Origin: Magnetovibrio sp.
Lineage (GTDB): Bacteria; Pseudomonadota; Alphaproteobacteria; Rhodospirillales; Casp-alpha2
Direction of reading: 5' to 3'
Assembly: GCA_002690705.1 (NCBI GenBank)
Contig: NZFO01000006.1
Span: 168,357 to 232,356 of the forward strand
DNA: 64,000 nt
A program made the position numbers and the translations under genes. Below are positions 28,720-39,406 of this stretch, one piece after another. Under the pieces are notes generated by a model, which was not told where the DNA came from, made no database searches, and saw nothing but the letters and a program-made list of their open reading frames with translations. Numbering within the stretch: the stretch's first letter is position 1; every line of letters starts with the position of its first letter.

Positions 28720-30402
28720 TTATTTGTTCTCCTTATGAAAACGTACAAGATGAATACGCGTAACTGGGCGCTTGTTGAGAGCGACACGCAATGCACGTCT
28801 GGCTGAAATCCTAATCTCCTCTGCGACTATAGCATCATCATTAAAATCACTCTTTGCCAGTTCATCCAAGGTTTTTCGTATAGCAAGCCGAACGTTATCC
28901 AACTTAGGATCTTTATCATTATCGAACAGCCCTGATGTTGATATCTGAGGTTCGTCAACCAAGCCTTGTTCGTCGACAACAATAGTGATGACGGCAAATC
29001 CGTGCCAAATTGTTTGGATACGGCTCCTCACAATTTCGCTGTCAATATGGATTAACTGGTTTCCATCCACAGCTAGCCGTCCAGATTCCACCTGATCAAC
29101 AACCGTTGGTTTTCCCGGGCCTAATTTTAAGCAAGTTCCGTTCTCTATGACGAATGCATCGGCGACTTGATACTCGAGGGCAAGCTCCGCATGAGCTTTC
29201 AGATGTCGCAATTCCCCGTGTACGGGCACTGATATTTTTGGGCGGATGTGTTGGTACATGCGAGCAAGTTCGTCACGGGCCGGATGACCTGAAACGTGGA
29301 TCATAGAGTCTTTAGCTGTGATGATATCAACCCCTTGGCGTACGAGTTTATCTTGCATAATGCTTATGGCTGGTCCATTTCCGGGTATTACACGGGATGA
29401 GAAAATCACTGTATCTCCCATACCTAATGAGATGTTACGGTGATTACCAGATGCAATGCGGGATAACGCTGCTCGAGGTTCTCCTTGACTTCCGGTACAT
29501 ATAATTAAGCATCTATCGTCCGGAAGGAAACCAGCTTCTCTCTCATCTATAAATGCCGGAGTCTTCGTTAGATATCCATTTTCCTTCGCCGCCTGTGTAA
29601 TTCGTTGAAGGGACCGGCCAGCTAATACGACGTCCCGATCATTCACCACGGCCGCTTTTGATATCGTTTCAAGGCGTGCCACGTTACTTGCAAAACAGGC
29701 AACAGCAACTTTACCCTTACAATTGCCAATTATACTTACCAAGTTTTCCAAAATATCTGCTTCCGACCCGGATTCACCCGGTGTAAAAACATTTGTTGAG
29801 TCGCATACAATAGCCAGGATCCCCTTATCGCCATAAGCCTTCAAAGCTTCCTCATCTGCGGTGGGTCCAATAACGGGAGACGGATCAAATTTCCAATCGC
29901 CTGTGTGCATTACCGTGCCAACGGGTGTTGTGATGGCGATTGCGTTAGGTTCAGGGATTGAATGGGTAAGTGTTATTAATTCCATTGCGAAGGGACCAAC
30001 GACAAATCGGCCAGCAAGCGGAATTTCATGAATGTCAATTTCCCCTAAAATCCCTGTCTCCGCCAGTTTTCTTCTCAAAACCGATAGCGTAAAAGGTGTC
30101 GCGTAGATTGGACAACCTAATCTGCGCCAAAGATATTGTACGGCACCGATATGATCTTCGTGGGCATGTGTCAGGACAAGACCAAGCAAATTATTCCGCC
30201 GGCCTTCAATGAAGGCGGGATCTGGGAGGATAACATCAATGCCAGGTAATGAGTCATCTGAAAAAGTAATTCCAAGATCTATCATTATCCAGCTTTCGGA
30301 GCCGGCTATGCCATACCCGTAGAGATTGAGATTCATTCCGATCTCACCGGCTCCGCCGAGGGGTAAAAACAATAATTCTTTATCAGTCGATTTTTTTTTC
30401 AC
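28720..30402 (-). CDS. rnj: Ribonuclease J
   Basis: A metallo-beta-lactamase/beta-CASP nuclease acting as 5'-3' exonuclease and endonuclease in RNA decay and rRNA maturation. The 560-residue length is normal. The zinc motif THAHEDHIGA is at about residues 78-87, with further ligands in MHTGDWKFDP and the beta-CASP motifs ACFASNVAR, ICTGSQGEP and IHVSGHPARDEL, then PVHGELRHLKAHAEL. It starts at a GTG that overlaps the coaX stop (GTGA), so the two are coupled. Confidence 0.96.
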   Translation of the reverse strand: MKKKSTDKELLFLPLGGAGEIGMNLNLYGYGIAGSESWIMIDLGITFSDDSLPGIDVILPDPAFIEGRRNNLLGLVLTHAHEDHIGAVQYLWRRLGCPIYATPFTLSVLRRKLAETGILGEIDIHEIPLAGRFVVGPFAMELITLTHSIPEPNAIAITTPVGTVMHTGDWKFDPSPVIGPTADEEALKAYGDKGILAIVCDSTNVFTPGESGSEADILENLVSIIGNCKGKVAVACFASNVARLETISKAAVVNDRDVVLAGRSLQRITQAAKENGYLTKTPAFIDEREAGFLPDDRCLIICTGSQGEPRAALSRIASGNHRNISLGMGDTVIFSSRVIPGNGPAISIMQDKLVRQGVDIITAKDSMIHVSGHPARDELARMYQHIRPKISVPVHGELRHLKAHAELALEYQVADAFVIENGTCLKLGPGKPTVVDQVESGRLAVDGNQLIHIDSEIVRSRIQTIWHGFAVITIVVDEQGLVDEPQISTSGLFDNDKDPKLDNVRLAIRKTLDELAKSDFNDDAIVAEEIRISARRALRVALNKRPVTRIHLVRFHKENK

Positions 30403-31172
30403 GGCTTATTACGCCGGAAAATCAGGAAGAGTCCACGCAGCGTCAATTCGTTGTCAGCTAACTTGATGACCTTGCATTCTTCAGTGAATAATTCGGCTAA
30501 CCCTCCGGTCGCAATAACGTCCATTTTCAAACCCATTTCTTCTTGAATACGATGAACAAGACCTTCGATCATGCTAACATATCCCCAAAAAATACCAGAT
30601 TGGATTGCAGGAACTGTTGCTTTCCCAATAACGTTAGATGGTTTTTTGACAATTACACGGGGTAATTGCGCGGCTGCTTGGTGTAAAGATTCTGTTGAAA
30701 GATTAACACCGGGTGCGATTATACCGCCGAGATAAGAACCTTGGTCATCGATTACGTCAAATGTTGTTGCTGTACCAAAATCTATTATGATCAAGGGCCC
30801 ACCATAATATTGGTGGGCTGCTAGAGAGTTTACCAACCGGTCTTCCCCCACGTCGTCTGGCTGGTCCACTTGAATTTTGATATCGAGTTGAACCCCCTCT
30901 TCTCCGATAATCAAGGGCTCACAATTAAAGTATTTTCTACAAAGCGTCTTTAGCGAGTATAAGGTGGATGGTACTACTGTCGCGATGATTGCATCTGAAA
31001 CAACTATCCGGTTAAGGCCTGCTAATTGCATTAATTGTTCAAGCCAAATACCATACTCGTCCGCTGTTTTATCAATATCCGTTGAGGATCGCCATTGTTC
31101 TAATGTTGTGCCATCTTCATTAAGGACCGCAAAAACAGTATTGGTATTTCCAGAGTCAATCGCCAAAAGCAT
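30399..31172 (-). CDS. coaX: Type III pantothenate kinase
   Basis: It phosphorylates pantothenate, the first step of coenzyme A synthesis. The 257-residue ASKHA-fold protein has the N-terminal phosphate loop LAIDSGNTNTVFAV, the GEDRLVNSLAA motif, IDFGTATTFDV and GGIIAPGVNLS. It is the third gene after nuoN (birA, coaX, rnj) and is coupled to rnj by a four-base overlap. This group nuoN-birA-coaX-rnj is a recurring alphaproteobacterial arrangement. Confidence 0.95.
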   Translation of the reverse strand: MLLAIDSGNTNTVFAVLNEDGTTLEQWRSSTDIDKTADEYGIWLEQLMQLAGLNRIVVSDAIIATVVPSTLYSLKTLCRKYFNCEPLIIGEEGVQLDIKIQVDQPDDVGEDRLVNSLAAHQYYGGPLIIIDFGTATTFDVIDDQGSYLGGIIAPGVNLSTESLHQAAAQLPRVIVKKPSNVIGKATVPAIQSGIFWGYVSMIEGLVHRIQEEMGLKMDVIATGGLAELFTEECKVIKLADNELTLRGLFLIFRRNKP

Positions 31173-31176
31173 CTTC

Positions 31177-31959
31177 TTAGGCTAACTCACTATGCAGAAC
31201 GTCAGGGAAAAATACATCACCTGTAGTAATTTTTCGGGTGCTATTGGATTGCTTTAACACAAGAGCCCCGTTTTCGTCTAAGTCGGTAAATACACCGATC
31301 AAATTCTCATGGCCTAACCGCACTTCTATTTCTTCATTAATCCCCTTGCAACGTATTAACCAATTATTACGAATTGGTAAAAACCCGTCGTTAAGCCATC
31401 GGGTCTCCCAACCAAGGAAAGTTCGCGTATATGCCTCGAGCGCTTGTTCTACGGTTGTTGGCCATTCCTCAAAACGTAACGAGGTTGCTGGATATTGTGT
31501 ATCTTCAGGATGCCAACTGACGTTTAAACCCATGCCTAAAACAATCCATTGAATGTTTTGTTCGCTGCTAGTCCGCTCAGTTTCAAGCAAAAAACCGGCT
31601 ACCTTTTTACCATTTAACAGAATATCGTTAGGCCATTTTAATTGTACCTGATGACCAGGTTCACTCAAACTATCAAGAGCATCGCATACAGCGAGTGCCG
31701 CGACGAATCCTAATTCGGGCATTCTCACGGCTGGAACTTCTGGTCTTAAAATCAAAGATGTAAACAGGTTACCTGCCGGACTGTACCAATTACGACCACG
31801 ACGTCCTCGCCCTGCAGTTTGCTCTAATGCCCAAATTAACGTGCCGTCCGGGGCTGCTTCCTCTCCTTTTTCCGCCATGGTTTTTGCCACCTCATTGGTG
31901 GAACTCACCTTTTTAAGGGAGACTAGGTTGTAAGCGGCGGGAATGTTAATTGATTGCAT
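31177..31959 (-). CDS. birA: Biotin--[acetyl-CoA-carboxylase] ligase
   Basis: It attaches biotin to the biotin carboxyl carrier protein. The 260-residue protein has the ligase motif GRGRRGRNWYSPAGNLF and KWPNDILLNGKKVAGFLLE, followed by a C-terminal domain. There is no N-terminal helix-turn-helix, so this is the monofunctional class without the repressor role. The ATG shares one base with the nuoN stop (TGATG), so expression is tied to complex I genes. Confidence 0.95.
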   Translation of the reverse strand: MQSINIPAAYNLVSLKKVSSTNEVAKTMAEKGEEAAPDGTLIWALEQTAGRGRRGRNWYSPAGNLFTSLILRPEVPAVRMPELGFVAALAVCDALDSLSEPGHQVQLKWPNDILLNGKKVAGFLLETERTSSEQNIQWIVLGMGLNVSWHPEDTQYPATSLRFEEWPTTVEQALEAYTRTFLGWETRWLNDGFLPIRNNWLIRCKGINEEIEVRLGHENLIGVFTDLDENGALVLKQSNSTRKITTGDVFFPDVLHSELA

Positions 31960-33443
31960 CAGTTTAAGAAGAGTGCGCTTGAGGCCGTTGCTGCGCTCAA
32001 TACTAAAAAATCTGGATAAAGAAAAAATAACACTGTTACTAACCCGGCTAAAGTAGCTATCAAACTAATTTCGCGAGAAACAGGTCTATCTAACGGTTCA
32101 TCGGGATCTTCGAAGTACATCAGCCGAATTACACGAAGATAGTAGAAAGAACCAACAACACTGGTAAGTACGCCGATTACCGCAAGTAGGTACAGTTCAG
32201 CTTGAATAACGGAGAGGAAAATATAAAGTTTTCCAAAAAAACCAGCAAGCGGGGGGATACCTGCCATTGAAAACATGAAAACAGTCATCGCCGCTGCCAT
32301 CAATGGATGAGTTTTGCCAAGCCCTGCCAACTCATCAATTGCCTCAACCATTACCCCCCCTCTCCGCATAGCAAGTATACAGGCGAATGTGCCGATGTTC
32401 ATAAAAAGATAGATTGTCAAATAAACTAAGATAGCGCGGATTCCAGAGTCATGCCCTACTGCCAATCCCATTAACGCGAACCCAACATGGCTTATGGAAC
32501 TATAGGCCATCATACGTTTAATGTTACGCTGATTAATAGCAGCAAGAGCACCAAGAAGCATAGAACCCACAGAAATAAAAATGATAATTTGTCGCCATTC
32601 GGAGATTAAATCGCCGAATGGCCCTACCATAACCCGCATAAATAAAGCCAATGCGGCTATTTTTGGTGCTATGGCAAAGAGGGCTGTGACAGGAGTGGGG
32701 GCTCCCTCGTAAACATCTGGTGTCCACATATGGAAAGGGACCGCAGAAACTTTAAAGGCAAGCGCGGATAAGATAAATACAATCCCAAAGATTATACCAA
32801 GACTTTGACCGTATTCGTCCTGTGTGTCGCGCTGCAAAACCTGTTCTAAAATAGTGAAATTTGTGGTTCCGGCAAACCCGTATATTAGTGATGCGCCGTA
32901 TAGGAACATGCCAGACGCCACTGCACCTAGGACAAAATATTTCAGACCTGCCTCGGTAGAGCGGGTATCATCACGCCGGAATGCAGCAATGACGTATAAA
33001 GATAAACTTTGCATCTCAAGGCCCATGTAAAGACTGATCAAGTCATTTGCAGAGATCATCATGAGCATACCTAGCGTTGCGAAGACTACTAAGACTGGAT
33101 ACTCAAACCTCGCCATATCATGCTCTTCCAGAAAGTTTCGTGCCATGACTAAACTCCCGGCTGATCCAATCAACACAAGGATTTTACAAAACACTGAAAA
33201 AGGGTCGGAAATGAAAAGTCCACCGAACCCTATCAGAGTGCTGCCAGCAAGAGACAGAACTAATAAGGGGGTTACGATCAAGGTAACTACCGCCATCCAT
33301 GAAATAACGCGGAACGTATTGACATCAGTCTCCGCCCGGCCTCCTCGTTGAAAAACACCGAACATCAGGAGGGACATGATGACTAGTGCCAGAAAAATTT
33401 CTGGTAAAACAGGAACTAAGTCGGGAAGATTTTCAAATGGCAT
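31959..33443 (-). CDS. nuoN: NADH-quinone oxidoreductase subunit N
   Basis: Antiporter-like membrane subunit of complex I that contributes to proton translocation. The 494-residue protein has about 14 membrane helices and the proton-channel helices with conserved Lys and Glu, including MYMGLEMQSLSLYVIAAF-type and FKVSAVPFHMWTPDVYEGAP motifs (the first is preceded by NDLISL). It is the last nuo gene, 21 bases after nuoM, and overlaps birA by one base. Confidence 0.96.
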   Translation of the reverse strand: MPFENLPDLVPVLPEIFLALVIMSLLMFGVFQRGGRAETDVNTFRVISWMAVVTLIVTPLLVLSLAGSTLIGFGGLFISDPFSVFCKILVLIGSAGSLVMARNFLEEHDMARFEYPVLVVFATLGMLMMISANDLISLYMGLEMQSLSLYVIAAFRRDDTRSTEAGLKYFVLGAVASGMFLYGASLIYGFAGTTNFTILEQVLQRDTQDEYGQSLGIIFGIVFILSALAFKVSAVPFHMWTPDVYEGAPTPVTALFAIAPKIAALALFMRVMVGPFGDLISEWRQIIIFISVGSMLLGALAAINQRNIKRMMAYSSISHVGFALMGLAVGHDSGIRAILVYLTIYLFMNIGTFACILAMRRGGVMVEAIDELAGLGKTHPLMAAAMTVFMFSMAGIPPLAGFFGKLYIFLSVIQAELYLLAVIGVLTSVVGSFYYLRVIRLMYFEDPDEPLDRPVSREISLIATLAGLVTVLFFLYPDFLVLSAATASSALFLN

Positions 33444-33464
33444 GATGTTTTTTTAGGTCACCTG

Positions 33465-34991
33465 TTAATGGTTTACGTCCATACTTTGCGCCAGTGTGTG
33501 CGCCGCAGATTGGGCAAGTTCAACTTGATTAATTAAGTTATCTACGGAAACATGCATTACATCTAAAAAAGATGGTGGATAAATGCCCATCCATAACGTC
33601 AGAATAATCAAAGGAGTGAATACGGCCCACTCCCGCGGACTCATATCAGTGATTTTTCGAAGTGAGTCATTGGTTAATTTTCCAAAGACTACGCGACGAT
33701 AAAGATAAAGCATGTATGATGCTCCTAAAATCACGCCTAGTCCTGCTAATGCGGAGACCCAAGCATTGACTTGGAATACTCCAAGTAAGACTAAGAATTC
33801 TCCGACGAAACTGCCAGTTCCCGGTAGGCCGACCGATGCTAGCATAAACAGCATAAAAATCATTGCATAGGCTGGAAGTCGATGAACCAAGCCCCCGTAA
33901 TCTGCAATCTTTCTGGAATGAATGCGGTCATATACCACACCGACTAATAGAAACAGGGCAGCTGATACTACGCCATGGCTAAGCATAACGTAGATTGCGC
34001 CCTCAATACCTTGAACCGTGGTTGTGAATACGCCAATAGTAACGAACCCCATATGCGCTACTGACGAATAGGCAATTAGCTTTTTCATATCTTCTTGCAC
34101 AAGAGCTACTAGTGAAGTGTAAATCACGGCAATGATAGAGAGGGTGTAAATCAAGGGTGTGAAATCGGCAGATGCTAGTGGGAACATGGGAAGTGAAAAA
34201 CGAAGCATTCCATATCCCCCAAATTTTAACAAAACGCCTGCCAAAATAACAGACCCGGCTGTGGGTGCCTCGACGTGGGCGTCAGGTAACCAAGTGTGTA
34301 AGGGCCACATGGGGACTTTGACGGCAAATGAAGCGAAGAAAGCTAACCACAACCATGTCTGCAGCTTTTCTGAAAAATTGTATACGAGCAGTTGTGTGAT
34401 GTCTGTGGTGCCTGACTCAATGAACATGGCAAACATAGCTAGCAGCATTAGGACGGAGCCTGTTAACGTGTACAAAAATAATTTAAATGATGAGTATACC
34501 CTTCTCGGTCCACCCCAAATTCCTATAATTAAAAACATTGGTATCAAGACACCCTCAAAAAATATGTAAAAGACCATGAGGTCTAAGGCGCAAAACATCC
34601 CGACCATTAGAGTTTCCAACACAAGAAAAGATATCATATATTCTTGAACGCGATCTGTTATGGAGTCCCAGCTAGCTAGAATACATATCGGTGTTAACAA
34701 TGTTGTCAGGAGAACAAATAGGACGGATATACCATCGACGCCCATATGATAGGTCAGGCCAAGCACGGGCATCCATTCGGCTTTTTCAACGTACTGAAAA
34801 TCTGCTGTGGAATTATCAAAATTAAACCACAAGTACAGAGATACTAAAAAATTAAGACCAGATGACCAAAGCGCCACGTACCGTGCATTACTTGCAACGA
34901 TTTCTGGATCGCTATCTCTGATCATAAGAACAAATAGCGCGCCTGCTAAGGGCATAAATGTTACAAGTGACAAGATTGGAAAATTACTCAT
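33465..34991 (-). CDS. nuoM: NADH-quinone oxidoreductase subunit M
   Basis: Second antiporter-like subunit of complex I. The 508 residues form about 14 helices and include FFEGVLIPMFLIIGIWGG, PMWPLHTWLPDAHVEAPTAG and the broken helix region with conserved lysines such as EDMKKLIAYSSVAHMGF. It lies six bases after nuoL and belongs to the same operon. Confidence 0.97.
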   Translation of the reverse strand: MSNFPILSLVTFMPLAGALFVLMIRDSDPEIVASNARYVALWSSGLNFLVSLYLWFNFDNSTADFQYVEKAEWMPVLGLTYHMGVDGISVLFVLLTTLLTPICILASWDSITDRVQEYMISFLVLETLMVGMFCALDLMVFYIFFEGVLIPMFLIIGIWGGPRRVYSSFKLFLYTLTGSVLMLLAMFAMFIESGTTDITQLLVYNFSEKLQTWLWLAFFASFAVKVPMWPLHTWLPDAHVEAPTAGSVILAGVLLKFGGYGMLRFSLPMFPLASADFTPLIYTLSIIAVIYTSLVALVQEDMKKLIAYSSVAHMGFVTIGVFTTTVQGIEGAIYVMLSHGVVSAALFLLVGVVYDRIHSRKIADYGGLVHRLPAYAMIFMLFMLASVGLPGTGSFVGEFLVLLGVFQVNAWVSALAGLGVILGASYMLYLYRRVVFGKLTNDSLRKITDMSPREWAVFTPLIILTLWMGIYPPSFLDVMHVSVDNLINQVELAQSAAHTLAQSMDVNH

Positions 34992-34997
34992 TCGTTG

Positions 34998-36959
34998 TCA
35001 CCCAATATATTTAAAAAGATACCCAGTGATCATCAAAACCAAGCCAATCAACATTACAAAGGCATAATGGTATAGGTATCCGCTTTGTAATGCAGAGATC
35101 CAAATAGCAGTACGGCGCACTAGGGATGAGATGCCATCTGGCCCGAGACCATCAATAATCCACCCGTCTACCACATTCCAAAATCCCCGTCCCAATGCGA
35201 AACTCGGGCGGACGAAAAGATAATTATAAATTTCATCGAAGTACCATTTATTGAGCAGGAATTGATAAATACCTTGAAATGCTTTTGCGATCTGGCCGGG
35301 AATATCAGGCTTGAACATGTAAAAGACATAGGCAAGCCCGATCCCGGCCAAACCAATAATCAGGGGTAACCATTTCACCCACGAAGGAACATCATGAGCG
35401 TTCTCAAGAGCTTTATGCGTTTCCAGGATAAAGATAGCATTCCCCCAGAACTCGGCCGTTTCGTGGCCAACAAACATTTCGTACCCGAGGTACCCAGCGA
35501 ATACCGCGCCAATGGCCAAAAGTAGCAGTGGAATAATCATTACCTTTGGGCTCTCATGAACGTGCGCCATGGTTTTCTCATCTGCACGTGATGTTCCGTG
35601 GAAGGTCATAATAAGCAAACGCCAAGAATAGAAAGCAGTTAAAAAAGCGGCAGCTATACCTAGCCAAAAGGCATAATTACCCGGTCCTGTGCCGGCAGCA
35701 TATGCGGCTTCGAGAATAATATCTTTCGAGTAAAAACCAGCGAAGGGCCAAATACCTGCCAAAGCCAAAGACCCAATCCACATCAAGATATAGGTAGCAG
35801 GTACCATTTTCCAAATCCCACCCATACGACGCATATCCTGCTCATCAGACATCGCATGAATGACCGAACCGGCGCCCAAGAATAACAAGGCCTTAAAAAA
35901 ACCGTGCGTCATCAGGTGAAAAATACCCGCTGAATATGCGGAGACACCACACGCAAAAAACATGTATCCAAGTTGTGAGCAAGTGGAGTAAGCGATCACG
36001 CGTTTAATATCGTTTTGAACACAACCAACTGTGGCGGCAAAGATCGCAGTCGTTGCTCCGACAATAGTTACAACGGTTAATGCAACGTCAGAAAACTCAA
36101 ATAATGGCGAGAGCCTCGCGACCATAAATACGCCTGCTGTTACCATCGTGGCGGCGTGTATTAGTGCCGATACCGGCGTAGGACCCTCCATTGCGTCAGG
36201 AAGCCAAGTATGTAGCCCTAATTGGGCAGACTTTCCCATTGCACCAATAAATAAAAGCAGGCATGTGATCGTTAATGCATGGAATTCGCTTCCAAATATT
36301 AACAGGGTGGCCTCTTTTTTCTCTGTAACTGCCGCAAAAATGGTGTCTAAATGAACAGAGTCAAAAAGCATAAAAACGGCAAATATACCGAGGGCAAAAC
36401 CAAAATCACCAACCCTGTTGACAAGGAATGCTTTAATAGCTGCAGAATTTGCCGAAGGTTTATTGTACCAAAATCCGATTAAAAGATATGAAGCTAGCCC
36501 AACGCCCTCCCAACCAAAAAACAGCTGTATTAGGTTATCTGCAGTAACAAGCATAAGCATAAAAAAGGTGAACAGGCTCAGATAACACATAAAACGTGGA
36601 ATCGAAGAGTCATGATGCATGTAGCCAATGGAATAAATATGGACCATGGAGGATACGCCGGTCACAAGGATCATCATTACAGCAGTTAGCGTATCACTTT
36701 TAAGCGCCCAAGATACTTCCAATGTACCGGATTCAATCCAGGTAAAGAGCTCAGTTGTTCGCTCATTCCCCTCGAGAGCGACATCCACAAAAACTATCAG
36801 TGCCGCCGCAAGTGATAGAAACATTCCAATACAGGTGATCCATTGTGCAATGATATCCACCTTATGAGATTCAATGTCATCTTTAGGACTAAAGAATACT
36901 AGACTGCCCGCTAACAACGCACCAAAAAGAGGGAGAAGTACGACAAGGATATCGGTCAC
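34998..36959 (-). CDS. nuoL: NADH-quinone oxidoreductase subunit L
   Basis: The distal antiporter-like subunit, with a long amphipathic lateral helix that runs along the membrane arm. The 653-residue protein contains FFGWEGVGLASYLLIGFWY, SAQLGLHTWLPDAMEGPTPV and NDIKRVIAYSTCSQLGYMFF, all standard. The start is a GTG. The C-terminal 150 residues hold the lateral helix and an anchoring helix. It lies seven bases after nuoK. Confidence 0.97.
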   Translation of the reverse strand: MTDILVVLLPLFGALLAGSLVFFSPKDDIESHKVDIIAQWITCIGMFLSLAAALIVFVDVALEGNERTTELFTWIESGTLEVSWALKSDTLTAVMMILVTGVSSMVHIYSIGYMHHDSSIPRFMCYLSLFTFFMLMLVTADNLIQLFFGWEGVGLASYLLIGFWYNKPSANSAAIKAFLVNRVGDFGFALGIFAVFMLFDSVHLDTIFAAVTEKKEATLLIFGSEFHALTITCLLLFIGAMGKSAQLGLHTWLPDAMEGPTPVSALIHAATMVTAGVFMVARLSPLFEFSDVALTVVTIVGATTAIFAATVGCVQNDIKRVIAYSTCSQLGYMFFACGVSAYSAGIFHLMTHGFFKALLFLGAGSVIHAMSDEQDMRRMGGIWKMVPATYILMWIGSLALAGIWPFAGFYSKDIILEAAYAAGTGPGNYAFWLGIAAAFLTAFYSWRLLIMTFHGTSRADEKTMAHVHESPKVMIIPLLLLAIGAVFAGYLGYEMFVGHETAEFWGNAIFILETHKALENAHDVPSWVKWLPLIIGLAGIGLAYVFYMFKPDIPGQIAKAFQGIYQFLLNKWYFDEIYNYLFVRPSFALGRGFWNVVDGWIIDGLGPDGISSLVRRTAIWISALQSGYLYHYAFVMLIGLVLMITGYLFKYIG

Positions 36960-36966
36960 TGTCGTT

Positions 36967-37278
36967 TTAACCCTTCATCATGTTGACATCTTCAACAGCA
37001 ATAGAACCGCGGTTGCGAAAAAACACAACCAAAATGGCCAGGCCCACGGCTGCCTCAGCGGCTGCTACGGTTAGAATAAACATTGCAAAAACTTGACCCA
37101 CTAGGTCATTCAAGTGAGAGGAAAACGCGACTAAGTTCAAGTTTACGGCCAACAGCATCAACTCTACTGACATTAAAATGATGATTACGTTTTTTCGATT
37201 GAGAAAAATACCGACTATTCCCAGGGTGAAGAGTATAGCTGCCACGGTTAAATAGTGGGAGATAGTAATTTCCAACAT
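36967..37278 (-). CDS. nuoK: NADH-quinone oxidoreductase subunit K
   Basis: Small three-helix subunit (103 residues) of the complex I proton path. The conserved membrane glutamates occur in [15 protein letters not shown] and [14 protein letters not shown]. Its ATG shares one base with the nuoJ stop (TAATG), indicating translational coupling. Confidence 0.97.
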   Translation of the reverse strand: MLEITISHYLTVAAILFTLGIVGIFLNRKNVIIILMSVELMLLAVNLNLVAFSSHLNDLVGQVFAMFILTVAAAEAAVGLAILVVFFRNRGSIAVEDVNMMKG

Positions 37279-37889
37279 TATATCCCCTTCCCTATCTCCA
37301 CTTTGCGGATCTCGACAGAATTGGCTGGGTTTCGATTAAGTTGACGTCCGATATCTTGTTTTTTTACCCCCGGACGATTCCTGTGAGTCAAAACAATCGC
37401 GCCAATCATAGCAACCAAAAGGATCATGCCGGCAGCTTGAAACAGGTATACATAGTGGGTGTAGACGATATTACCGAGCGCATGAGTGTTGGTAGTAATA
37501 TCTGGTGAGGGTGTTGGCATTAATCCTCTATTTGCTATTACTGGGGTAACCACCCAACTTCCGAAGAGTGTTGCAAGCTCTATCAACATCACTAGACCAA
37601 TAAGACTTCCAATTGGCAGGTAATTCAGAAAGCCTTGCCGCAGTTCAACGAAATTAATATCAAGCATCATCACTACAAACATAAATAGCACAGCAACTGC
37701 GCCGACATACACTACAACGAGAATCATTGCTAAAAATTCAGCTCCTAAGATAACAAACATGCCTGCCACATTGAAAAATGTAAGAATAAGGAACAACACA
37801 GAATGCACCGGATTACGCGCTGATATAACCATAAAGGCGGCTGCCACCGCTATGCTCGAAAATATGTAAAATGCGAGAGCTTCAATCAT
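37278..37889 (-). CDS. nuoJ: NADH-quinone oxidoreductase subunit J
   Basis: Five-helix membrane subunit near the quinone-site junction. The 203 residues start [20 protein letters not shown] and contain the conserved [28 protein letters not shown] region (here in two parts) with the pi-bulge helix. It has a charged C-terminal tail of about 35 residues. Four bases separate it from nuoI. Confidence 0.96.
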   Translation of the reverse strand: MIEALAFYIFSSIAVAAAFMVISARNPVHSVLFLILTFFNVAGMFVILGAEFLAMILVVVYVGAVAVLFMFVVMMLDINFVELRQGFLNYLPIGSLIGLVMLIELATLFGSWVVTPVIANRGLMPTPSPDITTNTHALGNIVYTHYVYLFQAAGMILLVAMIGAIVLTHRNRPGVKKQDIGRQLNRNPANSVEIRKVEIGKGI

Positions 37890-37892
37890 AAT

Positions 37893-38381
37893 TTATCTAA
37901 AAGGTGAATTTAAACGAAGACGCTCGGCAATTTCAGTTTCCCACTGGTCACCATTGGCTAGTAATTTATCTTTGTCATACATTAGTTCTTCACGAGTTTC
38001 AGTGGCAAATTCAAAGTTTGGACCTTCAACAATTGCGTCAACCGGACACGCTTCTTCACAATATCCGCAATATATACACTTGGTCATGTCAATGTCGTAG
38101 CGGGTCGTTCGTCGTGAACCATCGTCACGAGGTTGAGCCTCGATTACAATCGCTTGGGCAGGGCATATTGCTTCGCAAAGTTTACACGCAATACACCGTT
38201 CTTCGCCGTTGGGGTAACGTCGCAAGGCGTGTTCACCTCTAAAGCGCGGGCTTAATGGGCCTTTTTCGTAAGGATAATTGACCGTAACTTTGCGTCGAAA
38301 AAAGTACTTCAGCGTTAATGCCATGCCGGCCGCTAACTCAATTAACAGAATTGCGCGGGTATTTTTTTCAATGAACCCCAT
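37893..38381 (-). CDS. nuoI: NADH-quinone oxidoreductase subunit I
   Basis: Carries the two [4Fe-4S] clusters N6a and N6b that pass electrons to NuoB. The 162-residue protein has two clear ferredoxin motifs, [14 protein letters not shown] and [15 protein letters not shown], and the [16 protein letters not shown] lead-in found in the family. Eight bases after nuoH. Confidence 0.97.
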   Translation of the reverse strand: MGFIEKNTRAILLIELAAGMALTLKYFFRRKVTVNYPYEKGPLSPRFRGEHALRRYPNGEERCIACKLCEAICPAQAIVIEAQPRDDGSRRTTRYDIDMTKCIYCGYCEEACPVDAIVEGPNFEFATETREELMYDKDKLLANGDQWETEIAERLRLNSPFR

Positions 38382-38389
38382 TTTTTCTT

Positions 38390-39406
38390 TTATCCGTGGT
38401 TTGGTGTTAAATTAAATGCGACTAAAATACCGGAAACAATGGCAACAGCGGCCAGAGATAACGGTAAAAAAATTTTCCAACCCAGACGCATTAATTGATC
38501 ATAACGATAGCGTGGGAACGTTGCGCGGACCCATATAAAGATGAATAAACAAAATGCAATTTTTAACGCAAACCATACTGGGCCCGGGATCCACGTAAAT
38601 GGGATCGCATTAAAGGGTGGCAACCAACCTCCAAGAAATAAGACCGAAGTCATTGCCGACATGAGAATCATGTTGGCGTATTCCCCCAAAAAAAAGAGCG
38701 CAAAGGTCATTGCTGAATATTCAACGTTATACCCAGCGACTAATTCCGCTTCCGCCTCTGGTAAATCAAACGGATGTCGATTAGTTTCAGCCAAGGTGGA
38801 TACAAAGAAGATCACCCCCATTGGAAATAATGGAACTATGAACCACATCTCTCTTTGTGCCATCACGATGTCTGAGAGATTAAGAGATCCAACACACAGC
38901 AAGACCGTAATTATAATTAAACCCATTGATACCTCGTAGGATATCATTTGGGCAGCAGACCGCATGGCTCCAAGAAAAGCATAACGAGAATTTGATGCCC
39001 AACCGGCCATTAATATTCCGTATACGCCTAATGAAGATATGGCGAATAGGTAAAGAATACCGACATTGATGTTAGACAGCACCATTCCTTTATCAAATGG
39101 TATAACTGCCCAAGCTATGAGAGCTAGAACGAATGTTACACAAGGTGCTAAAATAAAAACACCTCGGTTTGCGCCCGAAGGGATAATAGTCTCTTTTAGA
39201 AATAATTTTAGGCCGTCAGCCAAGGGCTGGAACAGCCCGAAAGGACCAACTACGTTAGGTCCCTTTCGCAAATGCATCGCTCCAATTACTTTGCGTTCAG
39301 CAAGTGTCAGGTAAGCGACTGACAACATGATTGGGAACACGATTGCAATGATTTTGAGAATCATCCAAACCATCGGTAACCCATAATTATCCCATATTTC
39401 AACCAT
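38390..39406 (-). CDS. nuoH: NADH-quinone oxidoreductase subunit H
   Basis: Membrane subunit that forms much of the quinone chamber with NuoB and NuoD. The 338 residues include the [21 protein letters not shown] (first loop) and [21 protein letters not shown] motifs plus [14 protein letters not shown] near the end. The start overlaps nuoG by eight bases. Confidence 0.97.
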   Translation of the reverse strand: MVEIWDNYGLPMVWMILKIIAIVFPIMLSVAYLTLAERKVIGAMHLRKGPNVVGPFGLFQPLADGLKLFLKETIIPSGANRGVFILAPCVTFVLALIAWAVIPFDKGMVLSNINVGILYLFAISSLGVYGILMAGWASNSRYAFLGAMRSAAQMISYEVSMGLIIITVLLCVGSLNLSDIVMAQREMWFIVPLFPMGVIFFVSTLAETNRHPFDLPEAEAELVAGYNVEYSAMTFALFFLGEYANMILMSAMTSVLFLGGWLPPFNAIPFTWIPGPVWFALKIAFCLFIFIWVRATFPRYRYDQLMRLGWKIFLPLSLAAVAIVSGILVAFNLTPNHG

